Notes: a model not told the origin generated them from the letters alone. DNA of 8,376 nucleotides from an uncultured Granulosicoccaceae bacterium (GCA_937941555.1 CALDHJ010000239.1:1-8376), one strand, 5' to 3'. Shown: positions 1-6,104, counted from the stretch's first letter. Program-made: numbers and translations.

Positions 1-489
1 AACGGTGATCAACGGGCGCGACGCGCGTTCCTTGCGACTGCTGGCGCTGCGACAGCTGCTGCTGCGGCAGCCGGCTTGGCGTTGCCGGTCGTCGCAGGCG
101 ATGTCGCCGCCACGCGTTCGATGCGCGGCGGCTCGAACAACTACCGACCCGGCGCACCCGTCGTCGAGCGCATCGGTGGCGGCGGTTTCTGGATGACCGG
201 AACGGTTCGGCGGGCCGGTGATGGCGCGCCACTCGCGGACCAGCGGATCCAGATCTGGGCCCACACCACCGAGGGCCACGAGCGCGATCCTCACAGCCAC
301 GGCGCGACGCTGACCGACGAGAACGGCGAGTTCCGTCTCGAGATGCCTCAAATTGTGCCGGCGTTTGGCCAGGCGCACGGCCACCTCGCCTACGACAGCG
401 GTGATTTCAAAACGGTGTTTCTGCGTCCGGTGATGGCGAGTGCCAACGACAACACGCTCGCCGCGCACTTCGTGTTGCAGCCCGCCTGA
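1..489 (+). CDS. Tat-exported intradiol-dioxygenase-like protein (5' partial)
   Basis: The reading frame is open from base 1 to the TGA at 487-489 and gives 162 visible residues; the true start lies upstream. A TTG at 76 could serve as a start but would remove the signal peptide. Visible residues 5-32 form a twin-arginine signal: RARRAFL, an Ala-rich hydrophobic stretch, then LPVVAGD, so the protein should be folded in the cytoplasm and exported by Tat. Residues about 66-160 look like the beta-sandwich of intradiol ring-cleavage dioxygenases: GTVRRAGDGAPL, QIWAHT, TDENGEFRLE, then GQAHGHLAY with a His-x-His pair at 126 and 128. The classical enzymes bind Fe(III) with two Tyr and two His, but there is no Tyr between residues 48 and 131, so both Tyr ligands seem absent. 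The fold and export are well supported; ring-cleavage activity is doubtful. The cytochrome b gene follows 23 bases after the stop, probably in the same operon. Confidence 0.72.
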   Translation, partial: NGDQRARRAFLATAGAATAAAAAAGLALPVVAGDVAATRSMRGGSNNYRPGAPVVERIGGGGFWMTGTVRRAGDGAPLADQRIQIWAHTTEGHERDPHSHGATLTDENGEFRLEMPQIVPAFGQAHGHLAYDSGDFKTVFLRPVMASANDNTLAAHFVLQPA

Positions 490-512
490 TTGGCCAAGGT
501 CGGGCGCGTTCG

Positions 513-1091
513 GTGAGGCGGGCTACGTGGGTCTGGGTGGTGTTGGCGGTCGCGATCCTGGTGCCGCTGGCGCTGGCCGCAACGAGCCCGTTGCTGGCCT
601 GGCGCGAGCCGGTCTACATCGCGGCGGGCCTGGCCGGTGTCGTCGGTCTTGCCCTGTTGCTGTGTCAGCCTTTGCTTGCAGCAGGCGTGTTGCCCGGGTT
701 GACGCCCCGCCGCAGTCGGCAGTGGCACCGGGCTGTCGGGGCGCTCCTGGTGTTGGTGGTCGCGGTGCACCTGATCGGCCTCTGGATCACCAGCCCACCC
801 GATGTGATCGACGCCTTGCTGCTGGTCTCACCGACACCGTTCTCGCTCTGGGGCGTCATCGCCTTGTGGGCGTTGCTGGCTTCGGCGGTCTGTGTGGCTT
901 TGCGCCACCGCGTGCGCACGCGAGTCTGGCGTCTGGTGCACAAGGGGCTCGGTGCAGTCGTGGTGGCGGGCACCGTCGTTCACGCGGTGTTGATCGAGGG
1001 CACCATGGAGATGGTGTCCAAAATGGTGTTGTGTGCGCTCGTGGTGGTCGTGAGCGCGGCTGTCTTGAGCGGTGTGGTACGGCGGCGCTGA
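513..1091 (+). CDS. Ferric-reductase-like membrane cytochrome b (MsrQ/YedZ-type fold)
   Basis: This encodes a 192-residue integral membrane protein with about six hydrophobic helices, near residues 5-24, 33-55, 74-92, 110-130, 144-161 and 168-188. Four His are placed as in the ferric-reductase/NOX/MsrQ superfamily: His72 and His86 in one helix pair position, His143 and His157 in the other, each pair 14 residues apart, as expected for two stacked b hemes. There is no flavin or NAD(P)H domain, so electrons would have to come from quinol or a partner, as in MsrQ. The GTG start at 513 has AAGGT about 12 bases upstream; no better start is seen between the previous stop and this codon. It most likely passes electrons to or from the exported intradiol-like protein encoded just upstream. 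That partnership is inferred from synteny and topology. The heme-binding fold itself is well supported by the His pattern. Confidence 0.75.
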   Translation: MRRATWVWVVLAVAILVPLALAATSPLLAWREPVYIAAGLAGVVGLALLLCQPLLAAGVLPGLTPRRSRQWHRAVGALLVLVVAVHLIGLWITSPPDVIDALLLVSPTPFSLWGVIALWALLASAVCVALRHRVRTRVWRLVHKGLGAVVVAGTVVHAVLIEGTMEMVSKMVLCALVVVVSAAVLSGVVRRR

Positions 1092-1148
1092 GACGCGATC
1101 CGCAGCGCGTGGTATACCTGCGTCCTGAATCGAATCTCGGAGTCCGCT

Positions 1149-1574
1149 GTGAGCGAGTCGGCGATAACCGGGCGCTGCCTGTGTGGCGTGGTCACCTACC
1201 GGGTTGACGCGCCGTTGGGGGCGGCGGACCACTGCCACTGTTCGATGTGCCGACGCCAGCACGGCGCTGCCTTCGCGACCTACGCCGATTGCGCGCCGTC
1301 AGACTTTGCCTGGACGTCAGGCGAGGAGGCGGTTCAGGTGTATGAGGTGACCGGCGGCGGAGGCTGGGCTTTTTGCCGAAACTGCGGTTCGACGCTGGCG
1401 GGCACCGACGGCGGGCGGATCACGTCGGTCACCCTGGGCACCGTCGAGGGTGATCCTCACGTGCGCGCCGCAAGCCATATCTTCGTCGACTCGAAAGCAC
1501 CGTGGTTCGAGATCGATGACACGCTGCCTCAACACGCGGCGCGCGAGCCCGCGTCGGATGGCGATGAAAACTGA
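1149..1574 (+). CDS. GFA/CENP-V family zinc-binding protein
   Basis: This encodes a 141-residue protein of the glutathione-dependent formaldehyde-activating (GFA) family, a small zinc-binding beta fold. The family signatures are all present: CLCG at 10-13, CHCSMCR at 29-35, FCRNCGS at 75-81 and HIFVDSKAPWFEI near 110-122. The structural zinc site is expected from Cys10, Cys12, Cys76 and Cys79, and the second site from Cys29, Cys31 and Cys34. Few family members have a proven reaction, so spontaneous glutathione-formaldehyde adduct formation should not be assumed. The GTG start at 1149 is preceded by CGGAG at 1138-1142 with a 6-base gap, a good ribosome binding site that supports this start. 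It is the first gene of an operon with the next two genes. The last residues (ARE...GDEN) run past the usual family end, and the coding tail overlaps the start of the next gene. Confidence 0.88.
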   Translation: MSESAITGRCLCGVVTYRVDAPLGAADHCHCSMCRRQHGAAFATYADCAPSDFAWTSGEEAVQVYEVTGGGGWAFCRNCGSTLAGTDGGRITSVTLGTVEGDPHVRAASHIFVDSKAPWFEIDDTLPQHAAREPASDGDEN

Positions 1575-1944
1575 GGGTCAGGGGCCTGTTGCGCCCTCTG
1601 TTGATACGCCACTTGGAGCCGGCTTGCGTTTTCTGACCGAGTTGATTGCGTGGCTGTCTGCGGCGATAGCCGCACCGGGTTGGTGGGCGCTGCCGACCCT
1701 GGTGGTGTTGGTTGGCGTGCCGGCGGTGTGTTCGACGCCCGGAGACAAGCGCTGGATCGGGGTGAGAACGCCCGGGCCGGTGCGGTTGGTGATCGAGGCC
1801 GCGTTGGTCGGGGTCGCGCTGATTGTGCCGTGGTTGGTGTTCTCGACCGGCGTGTGCGTTGTCACCACCGCGCTGGTGATCGGTGCGGTGGTAGCGGGTT
1901 GGCCACGCGCCATGTGGTTGTGGCGTGCAGGGCGTGTCGCGTGA
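1564..1944 (+). CDS. DUF2568/YrdB-like small membrane protein
   Basis: This encodes a 126-residue hydrophobic protein with about four membrane segments, near residues 21-38, 42-56, 73-93 and 95-112. LRFLTELIAW, the STPGDK turn after the second helix, and PGPVRLVIEAA at the third helix resemble what I remember of DUF2568 (YrdB-like) proteins, whose function is unknown. The open frame extends back to 1450, but that part lies over the upstream GFA gene. The plausible starts are ATG at 1558 or 1564; GGA at 1556-1558 sits 5 bases before the second, so 1564 is preferred. The start overlaps the end of the GFA gene by 11 bases and the stop overlaps the next start by 4, so the three genes are probably translated in a coupled way. 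The family call is moderately certain; the membrane topology is clearer. Confidence 0.65.
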   Translation: MKTEGQGPVAPSVDTPLGAGLRFLTELIAWLSAAIAAPGWWALPTLVVLVGVPAVCSTPGDKRWIGVRTPGPVRLVIEAALVGVALIVPWLVFSTGVCVVTTALVIGAVVAGWPRAMWLWRAGRVA

Positions 1945-2144
1945 AACAGCCGATTGTCGGTTACCACCGGGACGCCGAGAACCACTGGGTCGCGGAGCTC
2001 GCCTGCGGGCACAACCAGCACGTGCGCCATGACCCGCCCTTTGTCTCGCGGCCCTGGGTCACCACGTCCGAGGGCCGGCAGTCGATGCGCGGGCACACAC
2101 TCGAATGTGTGAAGTGTGACCGCGGCTGCGAATCGGATCGCTAG
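1941..2144 (+). CDS. DUF3565 domain protein, Cys/His-rich
   Basis: This 67-residue protein starts with GTG at 1941, inside a GTGA overlap with the stop of the upstream membrane-protein gene. It matches the DUF3565 pattern as I recall it: IVGYHRD at 5-11, WVAELACGHNQHVRH at 16-30, PPF and RPWVTT at 32-42, EGRQ at 44-47, and a closing LECVKC at 54-59. Cys22, His24, His27, Cys56 and Cys59 could bind a metal such as zinc; this is inferred from spacing, not shown. No function is established for the family that I know of. A longer open frame in this phase runs back to 1650, but the upstream part is a shadow of the membrane-protein gene. It ends the three-gene operon and converges on the short-chain dehydrogenase gene 26 bases away. 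The family call is strong because nearly every conserved position is present. Confidence 0.85.
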   Translation: MKQPIVGYHRDAENHWVAELACGHNQHVRHDPPFVSRPWVTTSEGRQSMRGHTLECVKCDRGCESDR

Positions 2145-2174
2145 GAGATCCCTGGCGGATCGGAGGTGTCCTAG
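2141..2174. terminator. Nested inverted repeat between convergent stops (possible bidirectional terminator)
   Basis: CTAGGA (2141-2146) is the reverse complement of TCCTAG (2169-2174). Inside it GATCC (2147-2151) pairs with GGATC (2157-2161) around a CTGGC loop. The stops of the convergent DUF3565 gene (TAG, 2142-2144) and the dehydrogenase gene (TAG on the minus strand, 2171-2173) both lie in the outer arms. The inner arm pair is contiguous with the outer on one side and offset by seven bases on the other. There is no T-tract on either strand, so intrinsic termination is uncertain. Confidence 0.3.
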
Positions 2175-2941
2175 TCCCGCAACGCCAACATGTCACTCAC
2201 GGCGACCGCCCCCATGCCGCCGTCGATCACGATGTCCTGACCCTTTATCCAGCGGCTCTCGGGTGAGGCCAGAAACACGATGACGTCGGCGACCTCGTCG
2301 GGTTCGCCCGGACGGCCGACGCGGGCGATGTTCTTGGCGACGCGTTCGCCAAAGGCGGTCACGAAATCCTGCAGTATGCCGGTGCTGACCGCGGCCGGGC
2401 TGACGCTGTTGACGCGCAGATCGCGCGCGATCAGGGGCTCGGTCATGGCCTGGGTGAGCACGATGACGGCTTCCTTCGAGAGGTTGTAGGCGCGCGTCCC
2501 GTCGATGCCGTGTTCGGCAATGAAGGCGTCGACACCGCTTGCGTCGAGCGCCATGAGCGCTTTGACCTGCTCGAGGTTGTCACGCCACATCGCACCGGCG
2601 CGCGACGCTGTGTTGACGATTGCTGCGCCCGCGCTGAGCTTGTCGAGCATGCCGTCGCAGAATTGCCGCAGGCCGATGAAGTTGACCTTGAGGATCGTCG
2701 ATTCGAGGCCGGGTCTCGGGGGCAGACCTGCGTTGTTGATCAGGGCGTCGAAGGGGCCGTCAGCGGCCGCGATGGCGGCGCTGACGGACGCGGCGTCGCT
2801 GAAGTCGGTCTCGATCCAGCGGTCGACGTTGGCGGGTGGCTCGGCGATGTCGAATGCCGTGACGGTGTGGCCGGCCGCCTTCAGGCGGGCTGCGACGTCC
2901 GCGCCGATTCCGGTGGCGGCGCCGGTGAGGGCGATGTGCAT
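2171..2941 (-). CDS. Short-chain dehydrogenase/reductase, NAD-type (3-alpha-HSD/coniferyl-alcohol-dehydrogenase-like)
   Basis: This encodes a 256-residue classical SDR. The NAD-binding TGAATGIG is at 6-13, Asp31 at the end of the second strand favours NAD(H) over NADP(H), NNAG is at 69-72, and the catalytic tetrad is Asn87, Ser113, Tyr152 and Lys156 (YNLSK). Between Ser113 and Tyr152 the chain is longer than in most SDRs. That insert and the C-terminal RVNSVSPAAVSTGIL and DGG regions resemble the Comamonas 3-alpha-hydroxysteroid dehydrogenase and coniferyl alcohol dehydrogenase group. The likely reaction is reversible oxidation of a secondary or benzylic alcohol; the substrate is unknown. The open frame continues upstream to 3313, over the aldehyde dehydrogenase gene, but the ATG at 2941 has AGAGGA six bases upstream and begins exactly at the Rossmann fold. 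It lies 67 bases downstream of the aldehyde dehydrogenase gene on the same strand, probably as its second cistron. Confidence 0.88.
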   Translation of the reverse strand: MHIALTGAATGIGADVAARLKAAGHTVTAFDIAEPPANVDRWIETDFSDAASVSAAIAAADGPFDALINNAGLPPRPGLESTILKVNFIGLRQFCDGMLDKLSAGAAIVNTASRAGAMWRDNLEQVKALMALDASGVDAFIAEHGIDGTRAYNLSKEAVIVLTQAMTEPLIARDLRVNSVSPAAVSTGILQDFVTAFGERVAKNIARVGRPGEPDEVADVIVFLASPESRWIKGQDIVIDGGMGAVAVSDMLALRD

Positions 2942-2961
2942 GGGTGTTCCTCTGTGTGTCG

Positions 2962-2991
2962 GGTGTGGCTGGTCAGATGGCCGGCCACGCC
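2962..2991. repeat. Imperfect inverted repeat in the ALDH-SDR intercistronic gap
   Basis: Positions 2962-2974 and 2979-2991 form two 13-base arms around an AGAT loop. Ten pairs are Watson-Crick and three are mismatches. Written as plus-strand RNA all three mismatches would be G-U wobbles, but the operon is read from the minus strand, where they become C-A mismatches. The repeat lies in the 67-base gap between the two minus-strand genes, about 20 bases before the dehydrogenase start. It could affect mRNA stability or partial termination; no function is shown. Confidence 0.35.
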
Positions 2992-3008
2992 GTGTATCTG
3001 AACCCGGG

Positions 3009-4496
3009 CTAGAGCAGGAAGCCTGCAGGGCCGGAAATGGAGTGGGGCTCGGCGAAGGCAAGCACGCCATCGTAGCCGAGGTTGCGGCCCACGCCCGAGT
3101 GTTTGAAGCCACCAAAGGGCCCGCGCCCGTCCTGGGCCATCGGGCCGTGGCCATTGAGGTAGGTATAGCCCGCTTCAAGCTGGCGTGCGATGCGCATCGC
3201 GCGCTCGGCGTCGCTCGACCAGACCGACGAACACAAGCCGTAGTCGCTGTCGTTGGCGCGCGCGATGACGTCGTCGTCGTCGCGGAAGGCCATGATCGGC
3301 AGGGCGGGTCCAAACTGCTCGTCTTTCACGATCGAGAGCGCGGGGTCGGCGTTGTAGATCAGGGTGGGGCGTTGGAAATAGCCACCGCCTGAATAGAGCG
3401 CTTCGTCCGGCACCTGGCCGCATTCGCGGACATCTGCGCCCGCGGCGCGCGCCTCGGCGATCATGTCGGTGACGACTTGCAATTGCTTTGCGTTGTTCAC
3501 CGGGCCCATGGTGGTCTCGGGCAGCAGGCCGTCGCCGACCACCGCGCGTTCGCAGGCGGCGGTAAACCCGTCAACCACTTCATCGTAGCGGCTCTCGTGC
3601 ACGTAGAGCCGCTTGATCGCCATGCAGATCTGGCCGGATGAGCCGAAGGTGCCCCAGTAGAGGCGATTGAAGGCGTCGTCGTCGAGCTCGGCATCCTCGA
3701 GGATGATCGCGGGATCGTTGCCGCCGAGCTCGAGCGTCACGGGGGTGAGGTTGTCGGCGGCCGACTTCATTACCAGCTTGCCCACATTGACCGAACCCGT
3801 GAAATTCACCCGTCGCACCAACGGGTGACTGGTCAGGGGGTCGCCGATCGCGGCGCCGTCGCCGGTGAGGATGTTGACCACGCCGGGTGGGAAGAGGGCG
3901 GCGATCTTGTGCAGGGTCAGGGTGGGCGCGAGCGCCGAGTGCTCGGAGACCTTGACCACCACGGTGTTGCCGGTCACCAGCGCCTGCGGCAACTTGGCCC
4001 CGAGGATCGAGAGCGGCCAGTTCCAGGGCACGATCAGCGCCGCAACGCCCGCGGCTTGGCGGGTGATCACGGTGTCGAATGGCGGGCCCTGGATGGTCTC
4101 GTCCACGCCGATGCGGTCGCCGTAGTCGGCCACTTGCCGAAAGCGGTCACCGAGGCGGGTCATTTCCAGCGTCGTCTCGCGCGCGATCTTGCCGTGTTCG
4201 CGGGTGAACAACCGCGAGCGGTAGTCGATGTCGTCGCTGTCGGCGGCCAGCGCGTCGGCCACCCGGCGCAGGTGGTCCGCGCGTTCGGCATGCGATTGCC
4301 TGGCCCAGGCTGGAAAGGCCGCGTGGGCCGCACGTACGGCGTCGTCGACATCCCGGGCGGTGGCCTCGGCAGCCTTGCCGACGAGCTCGGTGGGCCGCGC
4401 GGGGTTGTGGATCTCGTAGAGGCCTCCCTGTGCCGCCGGGCGGCTGTCGCCGTTGATGTAGAGTTCGGTGGTGATGACGCTGTCAGCGTGGCCCAT
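3009..4496 (-). CDS. NAD(P)-dependent aldehyde dehydrogenase
   Basis: This encodes a 495-residue enzyme of the aldehyde dehydrogenase superfamily, which oxidises an aldehyde to a carboxylic acid. The expected features are in order: PWNWP at 157-161 with the catalytic Asn159, the cofactor loop FTGSVNVG at 232-239, the general base Glu256 in LELGGN, the nucleophile Cys291 in GQICMAIKRLYVH, EQFGP at 394-398, and FGGFKHSGVGR near 461-471. The CMAIKRLYVHESRYDE stretch and the C-terminal part resemble the AldA-like group of bacterial ALDHs, from memory; the substrate is not predictable. The open frame reaches 4607, but the preceding 37 codons lack family similarity. The ATG at 4496 has AAAGG about nine bases upstream and gives a normal family length. 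It is the first gene of a minus-strand pair with the short-chain dehydrogenase, which could supply its aldehyde, and it is divergent from the LysR gene. Confidence 0.92.
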   Translation of the reverse strand: MGHADSVITTELYINGDSRPAAQGGLYEIHNPARPTELVGKAAEATARDVDDAVRAAHAAFPAWARQSHAERADHLRRVADALAADSDDIDYRSRLFTREHGKIARETTLEMTRLGDRFRQVADYGDRIGVDETIQGPPFDTVITRQAAGVAALIVPWNWPLSILGAKLPQALVTGNTVVVKVSEHSALAPTLTLHKIAALFPPGVVNILTGDGAAIGDPLTSHPLVRRVNFTGSVNVGKLVMKSAADNLTPVTLELGGNDPAIILEDAELDDDAFNRLYWGTFGSSGQICMAIKRLYVHESRYDEVVDGFTAACERAVVGDGLLPETTMGPVNNAKQLQVVTDMIAEARAAGADVRECGQVPDEALYSGGGYFQRPTLIYNADPALSIVKDEQFGPALPIMAFRDDDDVIARANDSDYGLCSSVWSSDAERAMRIARQLEAGYTYLNGHGPMAQDGRGPFGGFKHSGVGRNLGYDGVLAFAEPHSISGPAGFLL

Positions 4497-4563
4497 CTGG
4501 GATACCTTTGGTTCGGATGCTTGGGGTGGTCGGTCGCGCTGGCGTGACGGGCTCACCGCAACA

Positions 4564-4582
4564 GCCTGTTGTAACAACAGGC
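4564..4582. promoter_or_regulatory. Candidate LysR-type operator (T-N11-A dyad)
   Basis: GCCTGTTGT (4564-4572) and ACAACAGGC (4574-4582) form a perfect inverted repeat with 9-base arms and one central A. The inner TGTTGTAACAACA fits the LysR T-N11-A rule with dyad symmetry. It lies in the 122-base gap between the divergent aldehyde dehydrogenase and LysR starts, its centre about 77 bases from the first and 46 from the second. That is where an autoregulating LysR protein would bind to control both genes. Binding is inferred. Confidence 0.65.
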
Positions 4583-4618
4583 ACGGCTGGAATCCACCCA
4601 CCCCCATTCATGCAGGTT

Positions 4619-5521
4619 ATGAGCAAAATCGATTTTCATCAGCTCGACGGGCAGATTCTGCGAACCTTTCTCGTGATTCTCGATGAATCTTCGGTGTCGC
4701 GGGCGGCGAGCCGACTCGGGGTGACCCAGTCAGCGGTCAGCCACACCCTGGCGAAGTTGCGCGAGATTCTGGGAGACCCACTTTTTGTGCGCTCGGGGCA
4801 GGGGCTGACCCCGACCGCCACGGCGCTTGCGTTGAAAGACCCGGCGCGTGAGGTGCTCGACGGCATGAAGCGGCTGACCGACCGCCGCGACTTCGACCCG
4901 CTGCGCGAGCCGATGCATTTCGTGGTGGCGGCGAACGACATGCAGCGCGATCTCGTTTTTCCGGCGCTCGCGTTGGACGCACACGAGGCCGGGGTTGCAG
5001 TATCGTTCGAATTCAAACCGTCCGGTGTGCCGAGCGCCGCACTGCTGCGCGATGCCCAGTGCGATCTGGTGTTGTCGCCGTTGCCGCCGGATGCGCCTGA
5101 CATGGTGCAGCAGAAGCTTTTCTCTGGTGACATGCGCTGTTTCTACGATCCCGAGCAAACCGAACCACCGGCGACCCTCGAAGCCTACCTGGCTGCGCAA
5201 CATGTGTCGGTGCAGTTTGCGCTCGGGGGCGCGTCGAACGATGTGCTCTCGGCCCCGGCATTGCCGCGCTTGCCGAAGCCGACGATTGCAGTGTCGAACT
5301 TCGCCGGCATCACACCCTTCATCAAGGGCACGCAGCGCATCACGACACAGTTCGAGTTAATGCGTCTCACCGTGCTGCGCGAACTGGCCGATGCGCCCTT
5401 GCCGTTCGCTGCCGACGGGCTCAGCGTATTCATGATCTGGCATGAGCGTTCGCATAACGACCCCGCACACCAGTGGCTGCGCGACAACGTGCGGCGTGTG
5501 AGCCGACCCTTCGACAGCTGA
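4619..5521 (+). CDS. LysR-type transcriptional regulator
   Basis: This encodes a 300-residue LysR-family regulator of typical length. The N-terminal winged helix-turn-helix spans about residues 10-70. Its recognition region SVSRAASRLGVTQSAVSHTL is at 25-44, followed by LGDPLFVR and GLTPTATA. The rest, from about residue 90, is the two-lobed effector-binding domain, which is too variable to reveal its ligand. The open frame begins at 4508, but ATG 4619 fits the family start (SKIDFHQLD then ILRTFL) and has CAGG just upstream. The alternative ATG at 4610 has no ribosome site, and the frame before it crosses the operator region. It is divergent from the aldehyde dehydrogenase and shares a 122-base intergenic region with the strong dyad at 4564-4582. 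It probably controls the aldehyde and alcohol dehydrogenase genes and itself in response to a substrate of that pathway. Confidence 0.9.
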   Translation: MSKIDFHQLDGQILRTFLVILDESSVSRAASRLGVTQSAVSHTLAKLREILGDPLFVRSGQGLTPTATALALKDPAREVLDGMKRLTDRRDFDPLREPMHFVVAANDMQRDLVFPALALDAHEAGVAVSFEFKPSGVPSAALLRDAQCDLVLSPLPPDAPDMVQQKLFSGDMRCFYDPEQTEPPATLEAYLAAQHVSVQFALGGASNDVLSAPALPRLPKPTIAVSNFAGITPFIKGTQRITTQFELMRLTVLRELADAPLPFAADGLSVFMIWHERSHNDPAHQWLRDNVRRVSRPFDS

Positions 5522-5595
5522 AATCGAGTCACACACGCTCCGGATTTTTTCTAGGCTCTGCAGTGTGATTTGAAATCGTTCTGCGAGAGATCTGC

Positions 5596-6090
5596 ATGGG
5601 CCGTTGGCGACCCCCACCCGAACGCTCCACTCCCTACATTACAGCCGAGGGCTATGCTGCGCTCGAAGCGGAGTCGGCGGCCTTGTGGGCGAGGCGCCGC
5701 GACACTGTGACAGCCCTCTCGGCTGCGGCCGCCGAGGGCGACCGCTCGGAGAATGCCGAGTACATCTACCGCAAGAAGGAGTTGCGCGAGATCGACCGGC
5801 GCATACGCTATCTGCAGAAACGCATGCCGAGCCTCACTGTGGTGAGCGAGGTCGGGGACCGCAGCAAGGTGTTTTTCGGGGCCTACGTGACCCTGGTACG
5901 CGAGGACGACAGCGAGGTGACCTACCGCATTGTCGGTGCGGACGAACTCGATCCGTCCAAGGGCTATATCAGCCTTGATTCACCGCTCGCCAAGCGCCTG
6001 CTCAAAGCCGAAGAGGGCGACGAGATCACCCACGTGGTGGCGGGTGAGACGACGGTGTTCGAGGTGCTGGCTATCCGCTACGCCGACTGA
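5596..6090 (+). CDS. greB: Transcript cleavage factor GreB
   Basis: This encodes a 164-residue GreA/GreB-family factor that enters the secondary channel of RNA polymerase and makes it cleave backtracked RNA. The N-terminal coiled coil covers about residues 15-80; at its tip is GDRSENAEY, with Asp49 and Glu52 matching the Mg-coordinating acidic pair of the family. The following KKELREIDRRIRYLQKRM is the GreB form rather than the GreA form. The C-terminal FKBP-like domain includes KVFFGAYV, YRIVGADELDP and ISLDSPLAKRLL. Compared with E. coli GreB there is a short, Pro-rich N-terminal addition of about eight residues. The ATG at 5596 has GAGAGA five bases upstream. The gene stands alone between the LysR gene and a convergent lipoprotein gene. 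The 74 bases upstream contain a T6 run but no convincing promoter or terminator. Confidence 0.95.
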   Translation: MGRWRPPPERSTPYITAEGYAALEAESAALWARRRDTVTALSAAAAEGDRSENAEYIYRKKELREIDRRIRYLQKRMPSLTVVSEVGDRSKVFFGAYVTLVREDDSEVTYRIVGADELDPSKGYISLDSPLAKRLLKAEEGDEITHVVAGETTVFEVLAIRYAD

Positions 6091-6104
6091 CGGCGGTAGC
6101 GGAT
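6073..6104. terminator. Strong hairpin spanning the greB stop and the convergent stop
   Basis: ATCCGCTACGCCG (6073-6085) pairs with CGGCGGTAGCGGAT (6091-6104), giving 13 base pairs with a single bulged G and an ACTGA loop. The stem includes the last greB codons and the greB stop, and its right end touches the stop of the minus-strand lipoprotein gene (6104-6106). There is no T-tract after it on either strand. It may be a bidirectional 3'-end structure that protects or ends both mRNAs; factor-independent termination is not assured. Confidence 0.5.

Noticed and set aside
1089..1118. Possible promoter for the GFA operon (TGAGAC ... TATACC, 18-base spacing)
   Set aside because: The -10 is acceptable but the -35 matches poorly; the gap is the right place for a promoter, yet the evidence is too weak to annotate it.
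440..1207. Plus-strand open frame across the cytochrome b gene
   Set aside because: It lies out of phase with two supported genes, and its Arg/Gly-rich translation is typical of a GC-rich shadow frame.
1578..2096. Minus-strand open frame opposite the DUF2568 and DUF3565 genes
   Set aside because: The Pro/Thr-rich translation resembles no family, while the opposite strand encodes two family-like proteins.
2505..3392. Long plus-strand open frame opposite the dehydrogenase genes
   Set aside because: It is antisense to two clear enzyme genes, has no recognisable domain, and long antisense frames are expected in GC-rich coding DNA.
5545..5550. T6 run after the LysR gene as an intrinsic terminator
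   Set aside because: No stable GC-rich stem lies just before it; the TCACAC/GTGTGA pair around it is 28 bases apart and encloses the run instead.
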